A stretch of DNA of 64,000 nt from positions 1,380,963-1,444,962 of the forward strand of contig NZ_KN050846.1 in NCBI RefSeq assembly GCF_000746845.1. The letters run 5' to 3'. This document shows, piece after piece, positions 49,586 through 58,574 of the stretch (the stretch's first letter is position 1; every line of letters starts with the position of its first letter). The position numbers and the translations under genes are program-made. The stretch comes from Altibacter lentus (GTDB lineage Bacteria; Bacteroidota; Bacteroidia; Flavobacteriales; Flavobacteriaceae). Under the pieces are notes generated by a model, which ran no database searches, was not told where the DNA came from, and worked only from the letters and a program-made list of their open reading frames with translations.

Positions 49586-52500
49586 ATGAAAACAAAACTA
49601 TTCTGGATTATTTGTTTGACATTTCTTAGTATCTCGTTCACAGCTCTTGCACAAGAAAGGACGATCACAGGTAATGTCAGCGACAATTCCGGGCTGCCTT
49701 TACCCGGTGTAAACATTATCTTAAAAGGCACTTCAACAGGAACCCAAACTGATTTTGACGGAAACTATTCTATCATGGCCAGCAACGGTGATATCTTAAT
49801 GTTCTCATACGTTGGTTTCACAGCGGAGGAGATACAAGTAACTCCGGCTAGGAGCACGATCAACGTAACACTAAATGAAAGCGCTTCAGAGCTGGACGAA
49901 GTGATCGTGACCGCTCTGGGTATCAAAAAGGAGAAAAAAGCGTTAGGCTATGCAGTAACATCTATTTCCGCAGAGGATATAGAACAAAGGGCCACCGGTG
50001 ATATCACCAAAATTCTTCAAGGAAAAGCTGCGGGTGTCAACATTATTAATGCCAGTGGTCTTTCAGGAGCCGGGTCGAGTATCACTATTCGAGGTCTTAC
50101 TTCTACAGGTAACAACCAACCACTTTATGTAGTTGATGGTGTTCGATTCAATTCGAATACAAACGGAAGCGGATTTTCCGGAACGAGTCGTTCTTTGGAC
50201 CTCGATCCAAACAGCATAGAGACTGTAAACGTTCTTAAAGGGTTAAGTGCAACCACTCTTTATGGTGCCGATGGTAAAAACGGGGTGATCGTGATTACAA
50301 CAAAAGCCGGTAGCGCTGGAGGTAACAGAAACAAACAAACGGAAGTCACACTTACTGTTTCTACTTTTTATAACGAGATTGCAAGTCTACCCGATTTTAC
50401 AGACGAGCGCGGTCAAGGGTATTATGATGCTTACTACAATTTCTTCGGAAACTGGGGCGCAACTTTTGGCAGATGGGACTACGGAAACGTGGATGCTCAA
50501 GGACAGGTCTCGCACCCTTATTCACTCAATAGCCCGGTTTTTAATGATGGATTTCCGGACCAAGTAGATTCCAGAGTTGATTACAAAAACTATAAATCTC
50601 AAGAGAACTTCTTTAGAACCGGAATTGTAAAAAACATCAATGCCAGCGTAAACGGCGGGACCGAAAATTTTGGATACAACCTCTCTGTGGGGAATCTGGA
50701 TGATCAAGGTTTTTTACCCGGCAATACACTTCGCAGAAATACACTATCTGTGGGTGGTAACGGAAACTTGGCAAATAAGATCAACGTTTCTTCTACCCTA
50801 AATTACTCACGAGTTGATTTTACTTCTCCGTTTACAGGGCCCATCTTTACAGGACTGCTCAACACACCTCGAAGTATCGACTTGGCCGGATGGCCATCAC
50901 AGCACCCTCTCACGGGTCAAGAGATCAACTTTCAAAACGACTCCGGTGCTTCCAATCCGTACTGGTATATTAACAACTCTGGTGTAGAAGAAGATGTAAA
51001 CAGAATTTACGGTCAGGTATCAGCCAGTTTTAATCTTACGGAATGGTTGTCGGCAACGTATCGCTTTGGAACAGATGTTAGCGTTGAACAGCGAAAGATC
51101 TATATTAATCGAGGAAGTACCGATGCTTCAAATACTACAGGTGCACTAACCACCAGTGCGAGAAGACAAACACTTTTCACGCATGCTTTCTTAATGAACA
51201 TCGAGGAGCGATTTGCTCAAGACCGATTTGGAATAAGTGCCAATGTCGGTGTCGATATTAGTAGAACTGAAGAAGCTCTAGAAGCTACAAATAGCACAGG
51301 ACAAACCGTTTTTGACGCTTTAGAGCATGACTTCTTCGAAGAACAATCGGCCACCTCTGGCAGGTATGCATTAAACAGACCCGGTATCTTAGCCCAAGCG
51401 ACCTTAGATTATAATAATTATTTGTTCTTAACGGCCAGTGCAAGAAACGATTGGACATCTAATTTCGAAAATAACTCACAGTTCTACCCCGGTGTTGGCT
51501 TGTCTTTTATACCAACACAGGCCTTTACAGCCTTAAAGGGTGATGTCCTTAATTATTTTAAAGTTCGTGCCAATTACGGGACCTCTGCAGACTTCAATGT
51601 ACCTGGTGGAAGTTTATTTGGGGGCTTTATCCCGTATCCAACCATTCAAACGATCGATTCCAACTCCAATACATTTGTGACTGCGAACGGAGATGTTATT
51701 AATACGGATGCCATCAGCAACACATTAGCCAACCGTGAGCTGGGTCCTGCCTTGATTGAAGAATACGAATTCGGTTTTGAGTCTAAATTCTGGAAAAACC
51801 GGATCTCTTTCGATGCAAGTTACTTCAAAAGAGTAACAAGCGATCTTATCTTTACAAGAAATCTGGACCCCTCAACAGGTTTCACGGTCTCTCCCAGAAA
51901 CGTTAATGAGTTTCAGGTAGACGGAATTGAACTCGAATTGAATATTACGGCGATCGAAACCGATAATTTTTCTTTCGATATTGGTGGAAACTTTACAAAG
52001 AACGAATCTGAAGTGACGAAACTGGAAGAAGATCGATTTGCAGTTACTACTCTTGGAACGGTAGGAAATTACCTTATCGAAGGTCAACCTGTCAATATTA
52101 TATTAGGAGAGGTAATTGCTACCGATGAAAACGGAAACTATCTAACCAACGGACGTCAATACGAGATCGCAGATGATATTGCTATAATTGGTGATCCTAA
52201 TCCCGATTGGATAGCGTCCATGTTCACTGCCATACGGTTTAAGAATCTTTCATTAACGGCTAACGTACAATACAGACAGGGCGGTGATGTGTATTCAACG
52301 ACGGCTCGATCCTTATTGGGTCGAGGGTTAACTACGGATGGTGATGGTCTACAAAATGTGGGCTATGTACTTCCGGGAATTAACACTACTACGGGAGAAC
52401 CTAATGAGGTAGTAATAAGCGCAGGAGATGCGCTCTTTAACGAATACAACAACGGCCCGGATCAATTCGGGATTTTTGACGGAACTACTATTCGTCTTCA

Positions 52501-52738
52501 GGAGGTCGCACTTACGTACCGTTTTACAGACAAAGCATTGGATAAAACACCTTTCGGTTATTTTTCAGTCGCTGTTGTTGGTGAGAACTTATACTATAAA
52601 GCACTAAATGCACCGGATGGTATCAATCTAGACACGAACTCGATAGGAACAGGGGTGAATAGTAACGGTGCCGGTATTGAAGGTGGAACCAGCCCCTCTT
52701 CAAGAAGAATCGGTCTTAGTATAAAAGCATCATTCTAA
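49586..52738 (+). CDS. SusC/RagA-family TonB-linked outer-membrane protein 3
   Basis: The 1050-residue transporter starts MKTKLFWIICLTFLSISFTA (signal peptide, cleavage in ALAQ); an in-frame GTG six bases earlier is not needed. Domains: regulatory-like (GNVSDNSGLPLPGVNI), TonB-box-like EVIVTALGI followed by KKEKKALGYAV, plug (ILQGKAAGVNIINASGL, YVVDGVRFNSN, LYGADGKNGVIVITTK) and a barrel ending IGLSIKASF. The KKEKKALGYA segment places it in a different SusC subgroup from copy 1. The ligand is unknown. Confidence 0.95.
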   Translation: MKTKLFWIICLTFLSISFTALAQERTITGNVSDNSGLPLPGVNIILKGTSTGTQTDFDGNYSIMASNGDILMFSYVGFTAEEIQVTPARSTINVTLNESASELDEVIVTALGIKKEKKALGYAVTSISAEDIEQRATGDITKILQGKAAGVNIINASGLSGAGSSITIRGLTSTGNNQPLYVVDGVRFNSNTNGSGFSGTSRSLDLDPNSIETVNVLKGLSATTLYGADGKNGVIVITTKAGSAGGNRNKQTEVTLTVSTFYNEIASLPDFTDERGQGYYDAYYNFFGNWGATFGRWDYGNVDAQGQVSHPYSLNSPVFNDGFPDQVDSRVDYKNYKSQENFFRTGIVKNINASVNGGTENFGYNLSVGNLDDQGFLPGNTLRRNTLSVGGNGNLANKINVSSTLNYSRVDFTSPFTGPIFTGLLNTPRSIDLAGWPSQHPLTGQEINFQNDSGASNPYWYINNSGVEEDVNRIYGQVSASFNLTEWLSATYRFGTDVSVEQRKIYINRGSTDASNTTGALTTSARRQTLFTHAFLMNIEERFAQDRFGISANVGVDISRTEEALEATNSTGQTVFDALEHDFFEEQSATSGRYALNRPGILAQATLDYNNYLFLTASARNDWTSNFENNSQFYPGVGLSFIPTQAFTALKGDVLNYFKVRANYGTSADFNVPGGSLFGGFIPYPTIQTIDSNSNTFVTANGDVINTDAISNTLANRELGPALIEEYEFGFESKFWKNRISFDASYFKRVTSDLIFTRNLDPSTGFTVSPRNVNEFQVDGIELELNITAIETDNFSFDIGGNFTKNESEVTKLEEDRFAVTTLGTVGNYLIEGQPVNIILGEVIATDENGNYLTNGRQYEIADDIAIIGDPNPDWIASMFTAIRFKNLSLTANVQYRQGGDVYSTTARSLLGRGLTTDGDGLQNVGYVLPGINTTTGEPNEVVISAGDALFNEYNNGPDQFGIFDGTTIRLQEVALTYRFTDKALDKTPFGYFSVAVVGENLYYKALNAPDGINLDTNSIGTGVNSNGAGIEGGTSPSSRRIGLSIKASF

Positions 52739-52749
52739 AAAAACATATC

Positions 52750-54303
52750 ATGAAAAAATATATTCACATAAAAATCATCGCAATACTGCTAACGCTGTTT
52801 ACAGTATCATGCGAAACCATAGATACGAATCTTACCGAGGACCCAAGTAATCTTGGTGCTGACGAAGCGAATATTGAATTCTTGTTCAATGCAAGCCAAT
52901 TGGGATTCAACAGTTTCTTTCAAGGGTTGCAATTCAACGTTGCAACTGTGACACGTATGGAGTTGATGCGGAATTCTCCTTTTTACGCCAATCAGTATGA
53001 CTCTGATTCATTTAACGGTGTTTGGGTCAATGCGTATGCAAACTGTCTTATTGAAACGAAACAGCTGAAAGAACTGGCACTGGCACTGGAAACTGAAGAT
53101 ATTAACGGAAATAATATTATCGCAGCGGCACAGATCATGGAAGCCTATGTAATTGTTACCTTGGTCGACACTTTTGGTGACGTTCCTTATTCTGAAGCGT
53201 TACAGGGTAGCGACAACTTTAATCCGGGACGTGATGCAGGAAGTGCGATCTATGCCGATGCTCGAGAACTGCTTTTAAATGCTATCCAGCGTATAGACGC
53301 AGGTGGTAGTGTCGATCTACCTTCTGATATTTTCTATGGAGGAAATATGGACAACTGGAAACGACTTGCGAATTCACTCCTTCTTAAGTTGGCGGTAAAT
53401 TCCAGACTTAACAATTCGAATGCAGCCAGTCAAGCCAATCAAGTAATAGGTGGAGGAAATTTTATTTCCCAGAACAACCAGGACTTTCAGTTCAATTATT
53501 CAGACACTCAGGATGAACCGGAAAGCAGACATCCGTTATTTCAGTCGCAATATGTAGGTGGCGCCGGAATCTATATGTCTGCACCTTTTATTCGCAGAAT
53601 GCAAGATGATCCTCGCTTTAATTATTATTTCTACTTACAAAACGGAGAAATCTTTGGTCGGGAACACGGAGATGCCGGACCAAATGTTGCTTCAGAATTT
53701 AGAGACATTACCGTTCATGGATTGTATCCCGTAGGAGGAAAATATAACGATGGAAGTACGGGTCAAACAAGTGCCACTCAAGGAGCTGCAGGTGCCGGAT
53801 CTTCTATTATCATGACCAACTCATTTACTCAATTTCTTATTGCTGAAGCACAGCTCATGCTTAATAATAATAGTGGTGCGGCTTTAACTGCAATGGAAAA
53901 TGGTATTAGGGCCTCTATTAGCAAAGTAATGAACTTTCAATCCTTCGCAATACCTTCAGGTGCGCCTGAACCCACACAAGCCGATGTTGACGCTTATGTG
54001 AGTGATGCTATTGCCCGCTACAATGCTGCTTCAGGAAATGAGGCTAAACTGGATGTGATCATTACCGAATATTACAAATCTGCATGGGGGAATGGTGTAG
54101 AGATCTATAATAACTTCCGCAGAACGAGTTATCCATCAGATCTTGCTCCTTCCGTAGTGCCCAATCCCGGAACATTTACCAACAGTATGTTGTATCCTGC
54201 GATTTACGTGAATAACAACAACAATCCGGATGCAGTACAAAAAGCCTCAGTAGGCGAGAAAGTGTGGTGGGCTGAAGGCACAACGTTTAACCTTGACTAT
54301 TAA
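52750..54303 (+). CDS. SusD/RagB-family lipoprotein 3
   Basis: The 517-residue lipoprotein has a lipobox TVSC (Cys21) and the SusD-like_2 layout: LTEDPSNLGADEANIEFLFN, IMEAYVIVTLVDTFGDVPYS, NWKRLANSLLLKLAVNSRLN, FLIAEAQLMLNNNSGAALTA and the final EVYNNFRRT-like VEIYNNFRRTSYPSDLAP. It starts 11 bases after susC3 and should act as its lid. Confidence 0.92.
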   Translation: MKKYIHIKIIAILLTLFTVSCETIDTNLTEDPSNLGADEANIEFLFNASQLGFNSFFQGLQFNVATVTRMELMRNSPFYANQYDSDSFNGVWVNAYANCLIETKQLKELALALETEDINGNNIIAAAQIMEAYVIVTLVDTFGDVPYSEALQGSDNFNPGRDAGSAIYADARELLLNAIQRIDAGGSVDLPSDIFYGGNMDNWKRLANSLLLKLAVNSRLNNSNAASQANQVIGGGNFISQNNQDFQFNYSDTQDEPESRHPLFQSQYVGGAGIYMSAPFIRRMQDDPRFNYYFYLQNGEIFGREHGDAGPNVASEFRDITVHGLYPVGGKYNDGSTGQTSATQGAAGAGSSIIMTNSFTQFLIAEAQLMLNNNSGAALTAMENGIRASISKVMNFQSFAIPSGAPEPTQADVDAYVSDAIARYNAASGNEAKLDVIITEYYKSAWGNGVEIYNNFRRTSYPSDLAPSVVPNPGTFTNSMLYPAIYVNNNNNPDAVQKASVGEKVWWAEGTTFNLDY

Positions 54304-54314
54304 AATCTATCGAT

Positions 54315-54857
54315 ATGAAAAAATTTAGTTTTTTAATCATTTGTGTGATTCTTGCAGGAGTATCATTTTCTTCTTGCAACAACGACGAAACGCCTTTTGG
54401 CGATACGATCTTTAACGATCTGTCCAATTATCCGTATGTCGCCATCCAAGATCGCAACGAGGATCTTGAAGGGATCATAGGAAATAATTTCTGGGACTTT
54501 ACCCTCGTGGCAGAAGATAATGGAAATCAGGTCCGTATCGAATACCGGTCTCAGGACCCAAACATCCTCTCTCATGAGGTATATGTAGGTTTTGATAGTA
54601 ATGATTCTACTGCTCCTTTGGAAACAGATGCGTTGTTAGCTACCATTACCTCCTTCCCTACCGAATTGATCTTTACGAAACAAGATGTGGCTACAGCCTT
54701 AGGTGTTCCGGTAACAGATCTTGAAACGGGAAGTGTGTATTTTAGAGGTCGCAGTGTGGATGCAGATGGTCACGTTGTGGATGATCCTTCTAATTTTGAA
54801 GATTTTTTGGTCTTTGAACGCCATGCTTATTTTTATGAGTGGCCATTGAACCAATAA
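54315..54857 (+). CDS. Accessory lipoprotein of SusCD operon 3, unknown
   Basis: The 180-residue lipoprotein has a signal with lipobox FSSC (Cys21). The mature part has strand-like segments (NNFWDFTLVAEDNGNQVRIE, EVYVGFDSND) suggestive of an Ig-like or SusE-like surface domain, but I do not recognise a named family. It follows susD3 by 11 bases and ends the operon. Confidence 0.75.
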   Translation: MKKFSFLIICVILAGVSFSSCNNDETPFGDTIFNDLSNYPYVAIQDRNEDLEGIIGNNFWDFTLVAEDNGNQVRIEYRSQDPNILSHEVYVGFDSNDSTAPLETDALLATITSFPTELIFTKQDVATALGVPVTDLETGSVYFRGRSVDADGHVVDDPSNFEDFLVFERHAYFYEWPLNQ

Positions 54858-54873
54858 GCCCATAAAATTTACC

Positions 54874-54881
54874 TAATTTTG
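54874..54881 (+). promoter_or_regulatory. Putative -7 element of rlmB
   Basis: TAATTTTG matches TAnnTTTG and lies 42 bases before the rlmB ATG, directly next to the terminator stem. No TTG is found at the usual distance upstream. Confidence 0.3.
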
Positions 54882-54920
54882 TACCGCTGTTTGCACCATA
54901 GCAAGCAGCGGTATTTTTTT
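54882..54920 (+). terminator. Terminator of SusCD operon 3, in the rlmB leader
   Basis: TACCGCTGTTTGC (54882-54894), loop ACCATA, GCAAGCAGCGGTA (54901-54913) form a 13-base-pair stem with one G-T pair, followed by seven Ts. The T-run ends four bases before the rlmB ATG. Confidence 0.88.
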
Positions 54921-54923
54921 ATT

Positions 54924-55667
54924 ATGAGCAAAAAAGAAAGCACCATTTTTGGTATCTATCCAGTTATAGAAGCAATAAAGTCTGAGGTTGTTTTGGACAA
55001 GGTCTACATTCAAAAAGACAGTCCCAATACAAAACTGGAAGAGATCGTCAACGCACTCGAAAAGGAAGGCGTCACCATCAATCACGTTCCGGTTGAAAAA
55101 CTTAACAGACTTACACGAGGGAACCATCAAGGCGTGGTGGCCGTCACCTCCCCTATCGCATTTCACGAATTGGAAACGATCGTAGAAGCAGTGCTTGCCT
55201 CTGAAAAAATCCCTTTATTCTTGGTTCTCGATCAAATAAGTGATGTTAGAAATTTTGGAGCTATCCTTAGAACTGCAGAATGTACCGGTGTGGATGCCGT
55301 GATCATTCAGAAAAAAGGCGGAGCGCCCGTAAGCGGCGATACCGTAAAAACATCTGCGGGTGCTATTTTCAATATTCCTATTTGTAAGGTAGACCACATT
55401 AAAGACGCCATCTTTTACCTTCAAGGCTCCGGCATTACTACGGTAGCCGCTACGGAGAAGACGCAAAAGAGCCTGTATGCCTTGGAACTCAACAAGCCTC
55501 TTGCGCTCATTTTGGGGTCTGAAGGGAAAGGGGTCTCAAAATCTGTATTGCAACTGGTGGATGAAAATGCTTCATTGCCGGTGTTGGGAGAGATCAATTC
55601 TTTGAATGTTTCGGTGGCTTGCGGCGCTTTTTTGTATGAAGTGGTCCGCCAGCGAATGGGCAACTAA
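54924..55667 (+). CDS. rlmB: 23S rRNA 2'-O-methyltransferase RlmB-like (TrmH/SpoU family)
   Basis: The 247-residue enzyme has the small N-terminal substrate-binding domain (STIFGIYPVIEAIKS) and the trefoil-knot SPOUT domain with motif 1 DVRNFGAILRTA (107-118), motif 2 LILGSEGKGVS (195-205) and motif 3 NSLNVSVACG (225-234). The ATG at 54924 is chosen because longer in-frame starts would lie in the terminator. RlmB itself methylates G2251 of 23S rRNA; another SpoU target cannot be excluded. Its stop overlaps the stop of the convergent rhomboid gene. Confidence 0.9.
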   Translation: MSKKESTIFGIYPVIEAIKSEVVLDKVYIQKDSPNTKLEEIVNALEKEGVTINHVPVEKLNRLTRGNHQGVVAVTSPIAFHELETIVEAVLASEKIPLFLVLDQISDVRNFGAILRTAECTGVDAVIIQKKGGAPVSGDTVKTSAGAIFNIPICKVDHIKDAIFYLQGSGITTVAATEKTQKSLYALELNKPLALILGSEGKGVSKSVLQLVDENASLPVLGEINSLNVSVACGAFLYEVVRQRMGN

Positions 55668-56416
55668 ACGTCGGTATCCTTGGAAGCATCCTTCCGAAGT
55701 GTATAACGCACAGTAATACGTGGCGACTCTTCCAAAGGCTCTTCTTCCTCGGGAAGCTGCTCAATAAAATTACCGTTCTCATCAAAATGTTTTAAAAAAG
55801 GATCATCTTCTTCGTTGTAGTCTTGCTGCTCCCACTCGTATTTTTTATTGGTAATGGGGTGTTCTTTGAACAAGAAAGCAAAAACGATCCCCACGGCAAA
55901 ACCTGAAAGATGACCTTCCCATGAGATCTTCGGATCTATGGGAAACACATACCAGAGTAAGCTTCCGTAGAGAAAAACAACGATAAAGGCTAAGGCTGTG
56001 AGCTGAAATTGCTTTGAGAATACACCTTTAAAAAACAGGAATGCTGCCAACATATAAACTACACCACTCGCTCCTATGTGTAAGGCTGGTCTGCCAATAA
56101 GCCATGTAAGTACCCCCGTAATCAATAAACCGAAAACCAGCACCTTCCAGCGGATACTTCGGTAAAAATAAAACAGCGCCGTAGTAAGCACTAATAACGG
56201 GACTGAATTATTAAATAGGTGCTTTAGGCTGCTGTGCACCATGGGACCAAAAACAACCCCGCGTAATCCTTCCAAACGTTGGGGAAAGATCCCCAAAAAG
56301 TTAAAATTCCATCCAAAGCGCATCTCGGCCCAAAACACGATCCAAAGAATACCCACAAAGAGAATGGGATATCCAATCACTTCGTTCGAAAAATACAATT
56401 GATTCTTTGTCGCCAT
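55664..56416 (-). CDS. Rhomboid-family intramembrane serine protease
   Basis: The 250-residue inner-membrane protein has about six membrane helices. The catalytic dyad is visible as Ser117 in HIGASGVVYM and His169 in SWEGHLSGF, and the conserved HLFNN lies at 66-70. The last 60 residues form a cytoplasmic acidic tail (EWEQQDYNEEDDPFLKHFDE). It cleaves membrane proteins within the bilayer; the substrate is unknown. Its last four bases overlap the rlmB stop. Confidence 0.93.
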   Translation of the reverse strand: MATKNQLYFSNEVIGYPILFVGILWIVFWAEMRFGWNFNFLGIFPQRLEGLRGVVFGPMVHSSLKHLFNNSVPLLVLTTALFYFYRSIRWKVLVFGLLITGVLTWLIGRPALHIGASGVVYMLAAFLFFKGVFSKQFQLTALAFIVVFLYGSLLWYVFPIDPKISWEGHLSGFAVGIVFAFLFKEHPITNKKYEWEQQDYNEEDDPFLKHFDENGNFIEQLPEEEEPLEESPRITVRYTLRKDASKDTDV

Positions 56417-56507
56417 ATTCTTCCCTATTCAAAAAATGCTCCCTTCCTCAAATGTATGATAAATTGTCAGGTTCGCGAAAGTATAAAAATTGTAATTTTA
56501 CTGCCCT

Positions 56508-57785
56508 ATGAGTGCACCACTGGCAGAACGCATCCGACCGAAATCTTTAGAAGACTATTTGAGCCAACAGCATTTAATTGGCCCCAAAGGAGCATTACGC
56601 GCTCAATTGACCTCCGGCATGCTCTCGTCCATCATCTTTTGGGGACCTCCGGGAACAGGCAAAACCACACTTGCTTCGATCATCGCCCAACAAACCGACA
56701 GACCCTTCTATACGTTAAGTGCGGTAGACAGTGGGGTAGCAGCCGTTCGGGAAGTCATTGAAAAAGCAAAGAAAAGTGATACCTTATTCTCGACCAAAAA
56801 CCCCATTCTATTTATCGATGAGATACATCGATTTAGCAAATCGCAACAGGATTCGTTACTAGGGGCCGTAGAGAAGGGATGGATCACACTTATTGGTGCC
56901 ACTACCGAGAACCCAAGCTTTGAGGTCATCCCCGCGTTATTATCGCGATGTCAAGTCTATGTGCTGGAAGCTTTCAGCAAAAACGACCTGGAGGCTCTTT
57001 TAAAGCGCGCAATTGAAAAAGACACGCTACTTGTCCAAAAAAAGATTGAACTGCAGGAAACAGAGGCTATTATTCGTTTATCGGGCGGAGATGCTCGTAA
57101 ACTGCTCAACATTCTTGAACTTGTAGTACTTTCAGAAGAGCGTGAACCCATCGTGGTGACCAACGAGATGGTACAGCAAAAAGTGCAAAAGAATACGGTG
57201 CTGTATGATAAAACGGGAGAACAACATTACGATATCATTTCGGCTTTTATAAAGTCCATTCGGGGCAGTGATCCCAACGCAGCTGTGTATTGGTTGGCCC
57301 GAATGATAGAAGGCGGTGAGGATGTGAAGTTTATTGCGCGGCGTCTTGTGATCCTGGCTTCTGAAGATATTGGGAATGCCAATCCAACGGCGCTTGTTTT
57401 GGCAAATACTGCATTTCAGTCGGTAAATATCATAGGATATCCTGAAGCCCGTATTATTTTGAGTCAGTGTACCATTTACTTAGCGACCTCGCCAAAGAGC
57501 AATGCTTCTTATGCGGCTATAAACCAAGCGCAGCAATTAGTACGACAAACCGGAGACCTGTCGGTGCCTCTTTCCATTCGGAATGCACCAACAAAACTAA
57601 TGAAGGATCTGGGATATGGTAAGAATTACGAATACGCACACAATTATGAAGGGAACTTCGTGGCTCATGAATTTTTGCCGGAGGAGATCAAGGGTACTAC
57701 GCTCTATGATCCGGGTACAAACACAAAAGAAAACACATTGCGAAGCTACCTTAAATCACTTTGGAAAGACAAATACGGCTATTGA
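56508..57785 (+). CDS. rarA: Replication-associated recombination protein A (MgsA/RarA)
   Basis: The 425-residue AAA+ ATPase acts at stalled replication forks and is related to clamp loaders. It shows Walker A GPPGTGKT at 46-53, Walker B ILFIDEIHRF at 100-109, sensor I GATTENPSFE, the arginine finger region ALLSRCQVYVLEAF and the C-terminal tetramerisation domain (YDIISAFIKSIRGSDPNAAVYWLARM). Length and motifs are typical. Confidence 0.96.
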   Translation: MSAPLAERIRPKSLEDYLSQQHLIGPKGALRAQLTSGMLSSIIFWGPPGTGKTTLASIIAQQTDRPFYTLSAVDSGVAAVREVIEKAKKSDTLFSTKNPILFIDEIHRFSKSQQDSLLGAVEKGWITLIGATTENPSFEVIPALLSRCQVYVLEAFSKNDLEALLKRAIEKDTLLVQKKIELQETEAIIRLSGGDARKLLNILELVVLSEEREPIVVTNEMVQQKVQKNTVLYDKTGEQHYDIISAFIKSIRGSDPNAAVYWLARMIEGGEDVKFIARRLVILASEDIGNANPTALVLANTAFQSVNIIGYPEARIILSQCTIYLATSPKSNASYAAINQAQQLVRQTGDLSVPLSIRNAPTKLMKDLGYGKNYEYAHNYEGNFVAHEFLPEEIKGTTLYDPGTNTKENTLRSYLKSLWKDKYGY

Positions 57786-57797
57786 GGTCCTCGTATT

Positions 57798-58574
57798 TTA
57801 GTTCTTAACCATTTCGAATTTCATGGGAACCAGCTCTACCATCCCTTCTACTTCACGCTCAATTATAATTCCCTGGTCCACGATATATCCAATCCCATTG
57901 AACATACTCGTCTTGGCCAGAAAGTTATTAGGCCGTGCTGTAGGGACCAATTCGCCTATCTTCTCATTCTTGTAGAGAATGGAATAGCCCCCCTCTAACG
58001 CTTTCAAGGTATAGTCGCCATACACGTAGGTTGCATTGCTGCTTCCAATTTTTGGTGCAGCTTCGGAAGAAACCACAGTAACGCTTTCTGGCGCTTCTTT
58101 TTCTTTTTCTGAAGCAGGTAGTGTTTTAGGAGTTGTACTTATTTCTGAAGCTGTATCGAGTACAGCCGCACTAGGGTCGAATATTTCAAAAGCATTTCGA
58201 AGCGAATGCTGGAATGCTTTCTTATATTCTTTGAACTTACTTCGCCCCTCTCCACTTCTATACACCTCATTTCCGTTGCAATCCTTCAATATTACATAAG
58301 TTCGCGTCCAGATAAATCCGGGAGAGAGTTCTACATCGGCCCAAAGCGCATCGCAACGGGGAATGTTGGGCAGTTCCGTTTCAAAAACGGCATTGAGTCC
58401 TTCTTTATTAAGTAAAAACTTTGTAAGGGAGTTCATTTGATATTGATCGGGTTCTTTTAAAAACTCAAAAAAAGCAGGAACCACGACATATGGATAGTCT
58501 GAAATGTTTTTTTGAGCGTTCCCCTCAATACAAAATAAAAGTGTTAATAATACAAGAAGGCCATATCGTCTCAT
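57798..58574 (-). CDS. Exported protein of a surface module, unknown
   Basis: The 258-residue product has a signal peptide (MRRYGLLVLLTLLFCIEGNA, cleavage before Q). The N-terminal half (about 25-130) is a folded domain with DCNGNEVYRSGEGRSKFKEY, then an Ala/Ser/Glu-rich linker (about 140-175), then a C-terminal beta-rich domain (YVYGDYTLKALEGGYSILYK). I do not recognise the family. Its ATG overlaps the stop of the barrel-protein gene by four bases, so the two are coupled. Confidence 0.78.
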   Translation of the reverse strand: MRRYGLLVLLTLLFCIEGNAQKNISDYPYVVVPAFFEFLKEPDQYQMNSLTKFLLNKEGLNAVFETELPNIPRCDALWADVELSPGFIWTRTYVILKDCNGNEVYRSGEGRSKFKEYKKAFQHSLRNAFEIFDPSAAVLDTASEISTTPKTLPASEKEKEAPESVTVVSSEAAPKIGSSNATYVYGDYTLKALEGGYSILYKNEKIGELVPTARPNNFLAKTSMFNGIGYIVDQGIIIEREVEGMVELVPMKFEMVKN

